Part shown: positions 23,215-34,239 of the stretch, piece after piece
Position numbering within the stretch: the first letter of the stretch is position 1
Layout of the letters: each line of letters opens with the position of its first letter
Source of the DNA: Euglena gracilis
Lineage: Eukaryota; Euglenida; Euglenophyceae; Euglenales
Assembly (NCBI GenBank): GCA_039621445.1
Contig: CP154955.1
Location: forward strand, 45,965,540 to 46,029,539
Direction of reading: 5' to 3'
Length of the DNA: 64,000 nt
Program-made: the position numbers and the translations under genes
Notes under the pieces: generated by a model
Told to the model about the DNA's origin: nothing
Seen by the model: only the letters and a program-made list of their open reading frames with translations
Databases searched by the model: none

Positions 23215-23588
23215 CCATCGTCCCCCTGCTCTCTGCCCCCGGTGGCGGCGCCCGCCGGTGCGGCCCCTCCGGCGGCCGCCCCCTCCTGGCTGGCCCCCAC
23301 TCCGGTGCCGCCCGCGCCGCCCGCCGCCCCGGCCGCCCCGCCCCCCGCCCCGCCGGCGGACTGCCGCCGTGGCTGGCGGCCGCCCCCGCCCCCCCGGCCC
23401 CGGCCCCCGTCGCCCCGCCCCCGCGGCGCCGGTGGCCAATGGCCCGCCGGCGTGGCTGGGCGGCGGGGGCGGTGCGGCGCCCCCGCCGGCGCCGCCCGCC
23501 GCAGCAGCGCCGGTCAGCGCAGCCCCCGCCGCGCCGTCGTGGCTCAACCCGCAGCCCCCCAGGGATGCTCCGGCCTGGCTGCCAGCAG
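23215..23588 (+). CDS. WL-motif protein exon with five or six motifs, two frame changes
   Basis: This is the richest exon: APSWLAPTPV, LPPWLAAAPA, PPAWLGGGG, APSWLNPQPP and APAWLPAG, separated by Pro/Ala linkers of about 25 residues. The motifs fall in three successive frames, each one base earlier than the last (breaks near 23.35 and 23.43 kb), so two single-base losses in C runs are needed to read it through. These are most simply consensus errors in homopolymers, though a decaying gene is possible. A donor-like GTTGGC follows at 23589. GC content is about 85 percent. Coding status is supported by motif periodicity. It presumably codes for the core repeat region of the protein. Confidence 0.6.
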
Positions 23589-23911
23589 GTTGGCAGATTC
23601 AACTTTTTGGGACTTAGTACCCTTGGCCTGCACCTTATGATAATTTGCCCAAGGCATGCATGTGTTATTAACAGGGTTTTATTGGAATTCTCAAAAAACG
23701 CATATTTGCCCGATTGGATGCGACATTCAACTGCTGTTGCTGAAGCAACCAGGTGATGTTTTGCGGCCAAAGTTTGCCCCGATTGCCATGGACATTCGGC
23801 ACGGCATCGAATGACAGCTGGAGGACAGCTCAGTCACCAACGGTGCCTCACAATGGCGACGGTGCGTCCATCTCCTTGACGCCCACCGGGAGTCCCCATC
23901 GCTGGTCCCAC

Positions 23912-24072
23912 GCCGGCCGTGAGGCGTCCCTGCGCCCAACCCCCGCGCCGGTGCCGGCCCCCTCCGTCCCCGCCGCCGCCGCCCCCGCCGGCCCTTCGCA
24001 GCGGCCGTCGTGGCTATCGAGCAACCCCTCCGCACCGGCCCCAGTTGCCCCGGCCCCCAGCGCCCGGGGCTG
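23912..24072 (+). CDS. WL-motif protein exon
   Basis: A GC-rich frame encodes RPTPAPVPAPSVPAAAAP and then QRPSWLSSNPSAPAPVAP, one WL motif. Several AGs upstream (for example in CCGTGAG near 23924) could be the acceptor; the frame meets a stop at 24071, so a donor must lie just before (a GTTGCC at about 24043 is a candidate). Same strand and composition as the neighbouring exons. Confidence 0.55.
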
Positions 24073-24310
24073 AATGATTGCATGTTGGCGTTTGGGGGGG
24101 AGCTGCAGCCAATTGACAACGGTTGTGGGACCAGGCTGAAATTTGAGGCATGGGGGGCGGGGGGCGGACATCCCTCCTTTTTGTTGGTGAAGGGTCTTCT
24201 CACACCTTTGAGTGGATTTGCCAGAACCAAACCAGGTTGATGGTTCCCGGCGGTGGATGCGCTCGGCGGCCCGTGCCAGTCCGAGCGGTCCGGTGGCCCA
24301 GACCACTCAG

Positions 24311-24476
24311 CCCCGCCAGCGCCGCGCCCGCCCCGTCTCAGCCGTCGTGGCTGGCGGGGGCCGCCCCCGGCGCGCCGCCCCCGCCCGCCCCCAAGGCCGC
24401 CCCCGCCCCTGGCCCGGGCCCGGGACAGCCCTCCTGGCTGCCCGCCGCTCCCGCCACCACTGCCGCGCCGCCCAGC
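24311..24476 (+). CDS. WL-motif protein exon with two motifs
   Basis: The frame encodes SQPSWLAGAAPGAPPPP, then a Lys/Ala/Pro-Gly linker and GQPSWLPAAPATTAAPPS, followed by a GTTGTT donor candidate at 24477. The acceptor is among the AGs at 24270-24315. The two motifs are about 33 residues apart. The strong strand bias of composition makes the minus-strand Arg/Gly-rich frames shadows. Confidence 0.6.
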
Positions 24477-24753
24477 GTTGTTGGCGGTGCCGCCTTCGGC
24501 AGATTGGGTTTCCGGAGCTGTTCGAGGTGTTTCCACAATGCGCACCCCGGAAGGTGGCCCCGGTGACTTCTGGGGAACCCTTCCAGGTTCGGACAGTTGC
24601 CCGGGGGGGGGGGGTAATCAAGTATCCATAGTATATGTACATGAGTGAATGAACCATGAGTCGCATCTTGTGCGGACCCTGATGTGCTGTGGGCACCAGG
24701 GTGGCTCTTTCCCTGTGGACAGCCAGCCACTTCTGTTGCAATCCTTGCGCCAG

Positions 24754-24870
24754 GAGCCCGGAGGCCCTGCGGTGCATTGTCCCTCCCATGGGCGGTGTCC
24801 CAACGCTGTCCCCGACGGCCGCCCCCCAGCCCAGCGCCTGGGCCCCAGCCCCTGGGGGCTTGCCCTCATG
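24754..24870 (+). CDS. Probable WL-motif gene exon
   Basis: A CCTTGCGCCAG acceptor precedes a frame reading MGGVPTLSPTAAPQPSAW, then APAPGGLPSW ending right at a GTCATA donor candidate (24871). The PSAW and PSW elements match the family, with the leucine codon possibly completed by the next exon. Confidence 0.45.
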
Positions 24871-25382
24871 GTCATAGCTTCACTTAATCCCTGCATGACT
24901 TCGGCCTTTCCCTTGGCCCCACTTTTTTTTTTAAAACTCCAAAACCCACCCACCTAGTATTCCTGCACAGGTCATCGGTGGGTGGGTTTAAAGTGGGGCC
25001 CAGGGGAAAAGTGAGCACCCCTCCCCGGTGTGCTTGATTTGGCGACCGAATGTCAAACCCCCTTTTTTTGAGGTGGGGACATACAAAAAAGATGTTCCAT
25101 AACCACCTGTTTTTTTTGGAGTCATAGGTGTTTGCTGTCACTCTTTTTTTTGAAATTATTAGTTTTGGGAGAAATTTCAAACGCAAGCTGCTGAAATCAT
25201 GTTCAAACATGGGCCCGAAATGTCATTGATACTGATGGTGAAATACGACGCAACGGGAATCTTTGGGTCAGTGGATTCCCAGCCAAAACTGTGGGTTTTT
25301 GAAACCCCGCCTGGATTTAGAACCGGGGGGGGGGGGGTTGCTCCCCTGGTGCTTCCGAAGTGAATGTATGGCCGTGGCTCAG

Positions 25383-25538
25383 CGGCGGCGGCGGCGACGC
25401 GCCAAAGCCCTCGGGCTGGGGCACCGGCGCCAGCCGCCTGCTGGGCCCGGCCCCCGCCGAGAAGCCCGCCGCCCCAAAGGGCCCGTCGTGGTTGGATGAG
25501 CCGGCGCCGAACAGTGTCCCGGAGGCCAAGCCCGCGGG
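25383..25538 (+). CDS. WL-motif protein exon, clean borders
   Basis: The best-defined exon: a GGCTCAG acceptor (ends 25382) and a consensus donor GTACGT at 25539. It encodes a Gly run, DAPKPSGWGTGASRLLGP, then APKGPSWLDEPAPN and VPEAKPA. The PSWLDEP motif closely resembles VWLEDEP in the 1-218 exon and AWLEAEP at 20.9 kb. No frame break. Function unknown. Confidence 0.7.
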
Positions 25539-25559
25539 GTACGTCCCGGGCAGGCGTCC

Positions 25560-28425
25560 GCGAGGCAGCGGCACACCGGGATGACCGCTGGTGCGCATTT
25601 GTTGCTTGGGTTGCTGAGATGAACGCAGCTTTGCATTTCCATGTTTGCCATCGTCCATTCCGGTTTTTTTTTGTTGACCCCGCTTCGTCATTGTGGTTTA
25701 TGCATGGATTGCTCGACGGATGCCTGCGGCTGTCTTTCGGTAATGGCAGTCGGCGGCCGAATCAGCCTCCCGCTGTTGGCCACTCATCCCAGCACATGCG
25801 TTCAATTATTTAGACCCTCCGATTCATTTTTTTAAGCGCTGCAGATTTAAATAATGTTTCACGGTCACTGCCAAAGGGCCGTCCAAATGCCTGCCTCCCC
25901 CCTGGGAATTTTGCCTCCCCACCACCTCACAGGCAGCGGTGGGGAACAAGTGAGTGTTAAACAAAAACTGGACCGGTTAAAGGGAGGGCCCAACCCCACC
26001 CCAGGGTTTTTACCCCACCTTCCCCCCCTTTTGCCTTAGCACCGACCCCGTTGCTTAAGGATCTTTTCAAAGGCATGTTTTCGGGAAGCAAATTTTCTCA
26101 TCGTCATAAAATTCTCATTTTGTCATAGAATATTCTGAAAGTTTCGCTATTTCAGCAAACACGAAGGTTGATTTTGTGAGATATTGTTGATTTTAACATC
26201 CAAATGCCTTGAAGTTAAGCAGTTGACCACAAAAGCGGAAGGAAGTTCCTTTTCGACACAAAATGCCGTATTTTTTTTTCGTTTTTTCCCCCCTTTTTGA
26301 GCAATTGCATCTTAGGCAGTGTAACTCGTACTTAAGCATTTTGTGGTGGTGTGCGCATTTGCACACACCAGCACAAATTTTTTTTTGTTTTGGAGGGTTC
26401 AGGTCTTTGGACTGCTTGCAGCCTCCCATTTGTTGATTTTCATTTTTTTTCCTGGTGGTCACACCTGGGAGAATGGCACAAATTTGGTGTTTTTGACTTT
26501 TGACCCTCTGTAACACATCGTCAAGTTCGCTAAATGGCAGCAAGATTTTATTTGCCCCCTGGGGTTCAAAAATTTTTGCGTTTTTGGAGTAGGGTTAGGA
26601 TTACGAGTTAGGCCTAACTTTAGGCCCAACTTACAGATCAGTGTTAGGTGAACAAGTTAGTCAGAAAGTTAGGCCGAACGCCTAACTCTAACCCTACTCC
26701 ATCAATCACGCAAAAAAATTGACCCCCCTGGAGATTTTATTTGGCCCGCCAGGGGGGGGTAAGTACAATCTTGTTGCCTGCCAAATACACACAAAAGCCT
26801 CGGTCCCCCCCCATTTCCCTCGTGACAACTGCCAGCGCCAGGTGGTGTTGGGTTTACAGGTCCACCCCTTTGCTTGCTCTGAAGCCTTTGCGGCACGATG
26901 TAGAGGTTCTTTGAAGTTGATGAAAGGAGTGGAAATTTACATGCAACAATTAAAATAGATCAAAATGGGCTGATAGAGAACTCTGCCACTGGTGGTTGAC
27001 GAGGGGGATACGCGCGACAGCAAAAAAATGATGGGTGTGCACAAATGCGCGCATGGACGATGGGCGCACCGACCATGTGGCATTTTGAGACCAACTAAGA
27101 GCTTCCTATGTCAGCATGTTTGGAGCTGGCAAATGAATGTGATGAAATTGTATTCCGCGACTGCAATTGCGCAAAATGGACCAAGATTTATTTTAATTTT
27201 TGAAGCCTTGACAACAGGCAAGGCAAGAGAAGAGTGAAAACAGGCTTTCCACAACATCCCATATTGATGAGGCAGCTGATGGAAGGTTCCCAAACACCCA
27301 TGCTGGGTGTTATAACCTCAAAAACCTCCACATCGTGCCGCAAAGGCTTCAGAAGAAAGCAAGCAAAGGGGTGGACCTCCCAAAAAATGATTGCAAATCC
27401 CCCCCCGTCTAACCAACCTTGTCCAGCACCCCCCCCCCCGGTCCTTAGCCATCTTCTTAAAGGTCATCTTCTCGGGGAGATTGATTTGTGTGCATTTTTA
27501 ACAGGAATTTTTCGAAATTTTCGAAATTTTCGAAACTTCGAAGCCTGATTTGGTGAGATATTGTTGATTTTTGCATCCAAATGCTCGCAAGTTCAACAGG
27601 TGACGTCTAAAATCAGGGCAATTTTTCCTTTTCAGCGCAAAGCGCCAGATTTTTTTTGCAGTTCAAAAATTCCCCCTAGAAAAACCCCCAAACTCTGGCG
27701 AATTAAGCACCCCCCGAGTTCTTACCATTTTTTCCAGTTCTCAGGCAGGGAGGGGGTACCCAAAATGGCTAAAATTGACACAAGTGTGCGAGATTTTGAC
27801 AAACGGCCGAAGGTTTTTAAATTTTGGCCAAAAAATGGCCAAAAGTGTTAAGGAATGGCCAAAACAGCCAAAGAAATGGCCATATGCCAAAAATAATACA
27901 TACCCCCCACATGTGGCCAATTTTTTGCTGGTTTGTGATCCACCCCCTCGTCTAACAACCTCCTCCATTGGGCGGAGATGAACATTGGCTGTTTTATTGA
28001 CCGCATTCCTTCCCAGTCGGAGACAAACTTAAACTTGTCGTTGAAGGAGGGGGTGGTACCTCCCCCTTCAGCGACCTTGGATCGGGAAAAAAATTCTTCC
28101 CCAGATGCATGGGCTTGTAGGGCTTGGTATGAACGCGGTTAGATGAACACAAGATGATGTCAGGTCCCTCTAACAAACTTGGCTTCAGCTTAAAATTGCA
28201 GGCTCTTTTTCATTCAGAAGCCCCCGCCCCCAGGCCGAGCACAGTGTCCCAGGGTATTGTTTGGGCCGAAACTTTTTTAAAAAAATGGCTAAGAAATGGA
28301 TTAGGGTTTTAAAGGTTTTTTCCTGAGGTCCCTGAAAAACATTTAGCCTGAACCCCCCAACTTTGCCGAAACGCTGAAAATGGGAATGGGTTTCAGGTGT
28401 GGTTTTTTTCCCCGGATGGATTTAG
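25560..28425. other. Intron-like DNA without genes
   Basis: Contains dispersed repeats (26160-26270 resembles 27545-27660; 27040-27170 resembles 1867-2000) and a telomere-like inverted repeat. No coding frame was recognised. Confidence 0.5.
26575..26720. repeat. Inverted repeat with telomere-like TTAGG units
   Basis: GGAGTAGGGTTAGG on the left is mirrored by CCTAACTCTAACCCTACTCC on the right, with GTTAGGCCTAACTTTAGGCC between; GCGTTTTT and its complement lie outside. It looks like a small fold-back element made of degenerate telomeric units. Confidence 0.6.
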
Positions 28426-28517
28426 GACCCCCCCCCCCGGGTGTGGGCGGCCAACCCTCCGCGGTAGCCCCGGCGGCGGCGGCCCCGAAGAGCGACATCC
28501 CCTCCTGGCTGCAGTAG
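28426..28517 (+). CDS. Terminal exon of WL-motif gene
   Basis: After a GATTTAG acceptor the frame runs through a C-run-coded proline stretch, GGQPSAVAPAAAAPKSD and IPSWLQ, then a TAG stop at 28515-28517. The last residues are thus one more WL motif placed at the C-terminus. The length of the C run decides whether the upstream codons are in frame, so the join to the previous exon is unsure. No polyadenylation signal is obvious just downstream. Confidence 0.55.
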
Positions 28518-30067
28518 AGTTGGGGGCGGCGGCGGGGGCGGCCCCTTGGGCGCCTTGCCTGCTGCCGGTCACGTTGTGCCCCCCGCCGCCTGCCCAGGCT
28601 TTTCCAAATGAAAGGGTACTACGCAACGGCGTTGCAAAGCATCGCTTGGTGACTGAGTAGCGCTTCTTTTTCGCATTTTTTTTTTCAGTCTCCTCATTGA
28701 GGTCAAAGAATGGTTCTTTGAGGGTTTTACTGCAAAATTTCAGGTGAAAATTATCGACCCAGCTGGATTTGGGTTTTTTTTTTTGTTTGGTGTTGGGCCC
28801 AGATTTTTTTTTTCTGGCGTGGGTCCCTTAGCATCTTTTTCCCCCAAAACCTGTTTCCAACCGCCAGCTGCCCCCCCCCCCCCAGGGGAATTTCTGTAAG
28901 AAAACCTCTGCCCAGACAATTGTCTTCCTCGGACTGTGTGCCATAAGGTACACAGTCTCTTGCCGCAGTGGGATCTCCGCCTGGGCTTGTGCAGCTTCCT
29001 GGGGTGCACATGCCAGAAAGCGTATCTCACGTGGAAGCTTGGGCCTGTGGCATTACATGTCATACATGTAATACACATGTATGTTCCACGTATGAGATAT
29101 TGTTGTTCTTTGGGAAAAGCCTTGGCCCTGCGCCTGGCAGTGCCTCCTGCCTCCCCTCCACCACTTACCCTCCCGTTTTGCAGTGTGCCCCGCCGGCTGG
29201 GGCAGTGGGTTTGGGACGGCCGGGTTGGCACTTGGCGGGGGACGGCCGGGTTGGCACTTGGCGGGGGCCGGCCCGGATATGAGAGCCGCCTGGGGGGTCC
29301 CCTTCGGAGGGTTGCCACGGCGCCTTGGGATGCCATCATTGGGAACGCCTGAGCTGGGAGCTGGGGCTGGGAGGAAAGTTGGGGGGAGAACTCGCACTTA
29401 TAATGGATCGCCATCAGCACAATTTTTTGTTGAAGCCCCCCCCCCCCCCCCGCGATGCCGCCAACACCCTGTGGTTCCAGCAATTTTCTCACAGAACAAC
29501 TTCAGAAGAGAGGGTGAGAGAGACTGAGCCAGCCGTTTCTATCTTTCTACCTTTTCCCTCGCACTTTTTTGCTCATCTTTTGACCAACTGACCCATTTGC
29601 CTCCCTTCTTTTCCCTTCCGGTGCTGCTTTCGCATAACATTAATCAGAGGAATAGGGTTAAGGTTAAACCCTCCCCCCCAAATAATACCCCCCCTCGGGG
29701 TCCGACTTCGGCAACCGGGTTAATACTCCCCGCGGGCCCAAATGCCCGGATTTTGACCTGAAAATGCAGGTAAAAATCACAATCTCTGACAACAAATTCC
29801 GGGAAAAAAATCGATTTTCTGGATCATCTCACCTCCGAAAAATGGTAATTTTCATAAGAAAGTACAAAAAATGACCCCAAAGGGGGGGTTTTGGCGCTAT
29901 TTTGGCTCCTGCTGGACTTCGAAAATTTTGGGGTGCTATTCCCCCCCCCCAAATAATACCCCCCTCAGGCTGGACTTCGGGCGAAAAAATAATAATATAT
30001 AAAGTAATATATACCCCGGGGGGTATTATTTGGGGGGGTTAGGATTTACGTTATATAGAAGAAAAGG

Positions 30068-30095
30068 ATTAGGGTTAGGGTTAGGGTTCGGATTT
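30068..30095. repeat. Interstitial TTAGGG repeat
   Basis: GATTAGGGTTAGGGTTAGGG followed by a degenerate unit: about three perfect TTAGGG units. Confidence 0.8.
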
Positions 30096-30776
30096 ACGTT
30101 ATTTAGAGGATTAGGCTTCATGTGATAACAGGAATTGGTGCAGGGAACCAGCTACCATGTTTTCAACCCCAGTTGGACGACTCTTCGCTGACTACCCTGT
30201 AGAGTCCAATCTGACAACGATGGGAGAAATGGAAACTTTTTTGATTTTCGCAGCTCAGTAAATGGATATTCAGCATTGTTGTTTTTGCACGTCCCAATGC
30301 ATGATTTTTTGGCTGACACTTTCATCTTCAGTTGTATCAGTTCTTCGGGGGCAATTTGTATGTGATTTCACCCCCCCCCCCGGCACTCATAGGCACATAA
30401 AACTTAGTTGTACTGGCTTCATTTCGGACCCCTTTGCTGTCTGTGGGTTTTTTGTTGTTCTTTTTATCTTTTTTGTGTATTGGGGATGCCCACCTCGCAG
30501 TGCCGGCACTGCGTGGCACCACGTGGCACTGCGGGCCGTTTAACCCGCGTGCAAGCACCTTCAATGATGTAGCGCTATGCAGGCATTTTTGGGTCATTGT
30601 TCGACATTTCTAGCCAGAAGTGGTCAAATTGCACCAAAAAGGCAAAAAGTTGCCCAAAGCGGCCAGAATTGCCCTTGATGGTCTGGAAAAGCCAATGATG
30701 CAAAAACAAGTGGTTTGACGGCTCGCAGTGCCATGCGGTGCCACGCAGTGCCGCGCAGTGCCCATGCAGGGTTTTT

Positions 30777-31020
30777 CAGTCTTGGACCCCCTCCCCCCCC
30801 CGGGGGGGGTGGGGTAGGGGCTGGTGGGTATATCTTTTTTGGCGCCGAAGACGCCGAAAATTTTGAAAAGGGTGCTATTTTCAGCATTTTTGGCTAGTTT
30901 CGGGCAAAAGTGGGTGGGTCCCCCGGGGCCCCCCCCCCCCCCCGGGGGGGGACCCCCAGGGGGGGGGGGGGGGGTGGGTGCCGACCCCCTCCCCCCCTCC
31001 CCCCCGGCCTTAAAAAAAAC
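30777..31020. repeat. G/C-run dispersed repeat, copy 2
   Basis: Same layout as 20033-20262: GTCTTGGAC, C/G runs, GGCGCCGAAGACGCCGAAAA core, a second block of paired C and G runs, and a GGCCTTAAAA end. Confidence 0.7.
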
Positions 31021-31559
31021 CCCTGTGCCCATGCAGTGCCCACGCAGTGCCTCTGCCAGCACTGCGGGGTGGGCATCCCCATTTTTTATGTATTTTTATG
31101 AATTTTTATTTCATTTCATTTTCTTTTATGTATTTATGTTTATTTGTCAGGCGCAATCGTACCGTGATTGCTTTCAAGCCGAACCACTGTATTTTTCCAG
31201 ACAATTTCCATCTCTGTTGCTTCTGACGGATCTGCTGTATCTCACCTTTGCCATTTGCTCCACACAGTTGCGTTGTATGCTTAAAAGCGGACCCATGATG
31301 GAGCGCTGAATGTTTGTTTGATGCTCTCCTTTCTGCTCTATTTGCTCTTTTTTTTTCTCTGCCATGCCCATTTTTGTTGGGGCCCCGAAAAGAATGTCCG
31401 AAGTTGCCCCCCGAAAGCCCGCCCCGCCCAGAGTGCCGCATAGGGACCCCAACTGTGTTAGCAGACTTTGGCAATCCTGCCCAAACTGTTGGATGCCAAA
31501 GGAGTGCGAGGAGGATGTAAGAAAAATCATTTCACCACCCTGTCCACCCGTCTCACCGA

Positions 31560-32440
31560 CCTCACTGGTCGGTCACTGGTCTACCGACCAGTGAGGAAGG
31601 GACACTGAGGGACACCTCGGGCTCCGCACTTTGCCCTTGTGAGGCCATGCCTTGCTCGCTGGCGGTGTTGTTTGGATTGTTTGCTGCGTTTGGCTCGGAG
31701 TCCGCAACACCGCCGGCGAGCAAGGCATGGCCTCACAAGGTCTTTGTGCTTCGCCCTCGGTGTCCCTTCCTCCCTTGTCGGTCTGCCTCGAGGGAGTGCG
31801 AGCAACAAGGCAGGGCCTCGCAAGGTCTTTTTGCTTCGCCATCGGAAACATCGGGCTCTTTGCCCTTTTGAGGCCATGCCTTGGCCGCCGGCGGTGCTGT
31901 GTAGATTGCTTTGGTGCGCTGGGTTAGGAGTCCCTGCTTGGTGCCTTTTCTCGCCGGAGTTGGCTGACTCTTAACTTTCTCGTCGACACCCAGAAAACAG
32001 GAACTCGTACTCTCTTGAGGCAAGCCGCCAAGGGAGGAAGGGACACTCGGTCTCGCTCGAGGAAAACCGGCAAGGGAGGAAGGGGCACCGAGGGCGAAGC
32101 ACAAAGACCTTGTGAGGCCATGCCTTGCTCGCCGGCGGTGTTGTTTGGATGTGTTCGTTCCGCTGGGTTAGGAGGTCCCGCTTAGTGCCGCCTCGCCGGA
32201 GTTGGCTGACGATTCTGCTCCGACTTGGCGACGTGACTTCTTGCCCCTGGGCCCCCCCCTGGCCCCCATTTTCAGAGGGCTTTTGAACACCAATTTTCTT
32301 TTACAGGTGGGAGGGTCGGGCTCACAAGGTCTTTGTGCTTCGCCCTCGGTGTCCCTTTCTCCTTTGTCGGTTTTTCTCGAGGGAGTACGAGACACCTCGG
32401 GCTCCGCACTTTGCCCTTGTGAGGCCTTATTCTGCACTAA
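31560..32440. repeat. Array of inverted terminal-repeat copies (DIRS-like ends)
   Basis: Multiple copies of TTGTGAGGCCATGCCTTGCT in both orientations. They include a clean inverted pair (31641-31670 against 31705-31734) and a CTCACTGGTCGG/CCGACCAGTGAG palindrome at 31560-31594. The same blocks, with GGTCTTTGTGCTTCGCCCTC and GCCGGAGTTGGCTGA, bound the gag ends at 36.5, 37.2, 41.35 and 42.1 kb. They are best read as terminal repeats of the DIRS-like family. Confidence 0.65.
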
Positions 32441-32462
32441 AATTTTGGGGCCAGGGCATTTT

Positions 32463-33126
32463 CTAAGGTACCTTAGGCACCAAGTCGTTGGTAATGGGCT
32501 GTAAAGGCCTCCACCCCCCCCTCCACTGACCAATTTCACAAACTTCTTGGGCAGAAAGGCCCATTTTTTTGAGTAAACCAACACCTGCTCCTCTGGTGGA
32601 GTGTGCCACCCACACCTGGGGGGTACCCAATGTTTGGCCAAAAAAAAATTGTGATAGAAGCAATTGTATCTGCACTTATGGCCCTGACGGGGGGTTTTAA
32701 TTACATTTAAAGAGGTCCCAGGTCCGACGAGTGAACGTGTGGCAGCCACATAACACATCATTAAATGAAAGAGGCTTATTTGTGGACACTGGGGTATGGA
32801 CACAACCCTTTTCCACTTTTCCATTTTGCACTTTTGCCCTTTTTCCCTTTACGTTTAATTTTGATGTAGGGTGCCCTACCCACCACACTGGTGGTTCGTT
32901 TGACTTGTGCTAAGTCGTGGGATCTGTATAAACAGAGGATTCGTGAGCAAAAAATAAGCTGTGTACGTAATGTACAAATATCAGTGGGCATGGGCGCTTT
33001 TGCCAGCTCCAGGAGGACTGGGAGAGGATGCCAAAAAGCCCCATACTTCTCCAAATTTTGATTCCGAAGCTTCTTATATGAGGTCAACAAAGTGTGGAAT
33101 CTCAGCCCACCAAACCTAGGAATCAA
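32463..33126 (-). pseudogene. Tyrosine recombinase fragment of DIRS-like element, copy b
   Basis: The minus-strand frame encodes VAHSTRGAGVGLLKKMGLS followed by EVCEIGQWRGG. This matches the C-terminal catalytic part of tyrosine recombinases of DIRS/Ngaro-type retrotransposons: the H-x-x-R of HSTRG, then an alpha helix and a conserved tryptophan. Further upstream in the same strand, PTDICTLRTQLIF lies in other frames. Such recombinases insert the circular DNA of these elements instead of an integrase. The frame is interrupted repeatedly. A second, similar segment lies at 33384-34060, so this part of the element is tandemly duplicated with its terminal-repeat piece. Confidence 0.65.
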
Positions 33127-33383
33127 AGCATAGCACTGTATGCAGTACGGGCCTGGGCCTTAGAAAATTTGAATAATTGGATCAAAGCATCAGCCACTTG
33201 GTCTGTTGTGGCTTGAGGGGGCCACCCCAATTTTTTATAGAATCACCCAGAGAAGTGTAAAAGGTTTTTGTGCTTCGCCCGCGATGTCCCTTCCTCCCTT
33301 CTCCCTTGTTGGTTTTCCTCGAGGAAGTATGAGACACGTCTGGCTCCTCACTTTGCCCTTGTGATGCCTGATTGTGCACTGAA

Positions 33384-34060
33384 ATTAGGGGGGCCAGGGC
33401 ATTTTATAAGGCACCTTGGGCACCAAGTCGTTGATAATGGGATTAAAAAGCTTCCACCCCCCTCCACTGGCCAATTTAGCAAACTCCTTGAGCAGAAAGG
33501 CCCAATTTTTGAGTTACCCACCCAACTGCAGCCCCTCTGGTGGAGTGGGCCTCCCACACCTGGCGGGGTGGGGTACCCCTTTTTGACCAAATAATATTTG
33601 GTTATTGAAGCAATGGTGTCAGCACTTATGGGTTTATAAGGAGGTTTTAATGAAGAGACGAGGTAACCACAGGTCTGACGAATGAACGTGTGGAAGCCAC
33701 ATAGGACATCGTCAAATGAAAAGGGTGGATTTGTAAACATTAAAGAATCGTTACAGTTCTCTCCGACTTGTGAAACTTTTGGCCTTTACGACTAATTTTG
33801 ATGTAGGGCGCCTTGCCCAACGCACTGTTTGTACACTTGATTCTTTCAAAATTAGAAGATCGATATAAGCAGAGGGTTTGTTAAAAAAAATGAGCTGTGT
33901 GCGCAATGTACAAATATCAGTGGGGAAGGGGGTTCGGGCCAGCCCTGGAGGATTGGGAGCGGGTCCCAAAATGCACCATATTTCTCCAATTTCTGGTTCC
34001 AAAGTCTTTGTAAGGTGCTGACACGGTGTGCAATCTCAGTCCACAAACCCATGGATAAAA
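33384..34060 (-). pseudogene. Tyrosine recombinase fragment of DIRS-like element, copy a
   Basis: A duplicate of the preceding segment. On the minus strand it shows PISADTIASITKYYLVKKGY, then a region aligned to HSTRG but broken by frameshifts and substitutions (PLHQRG in one frame), then LLNWPVEGGG or FAKLASGGG, and LVPKVPYK at its end; PTDICTLRTQLIF appears near 33.92 kb. It is preceded, in minus orientation, by the RT region of the same element. The match to copy b extends over about 900 bp including terminal-repeat sequence at 33260-33430. Confidence 0.55.
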
Positions 34061-34239
34061 ATCATAACACCGTATACGTTAAGGGCCTGGCCTTTTGAAA
34101 ACTGAAATAATTGGATCAAGGCGTCAGACACTTGGTCTGTGGTGGCTTCAGAAGGGGCACCCTCATTCTCTCCAAAATAACCCAAAGAAGCACAAAACTG
34201 CTTTGATAACGTCTTAGGCTGATATTTCTCCAAACGCAG

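Larger units (their letters stand above)
28518..31555. other. Repeat-rich DNA, no gene recognised
   Basis: Holds a 29-bp tandem duplication (about 29215-29270, GGACGGCCGGGTTGGCACTT), repeated CCAAATAATACCCCC pieces at 29.68, 29.95 and 30.0 kb, a TTAGGG run, GCAGTGCC repeats near 30.5-31.07 kb, and a G/C-run repeat. Open frames are not convincing. Confidence 0.5.
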
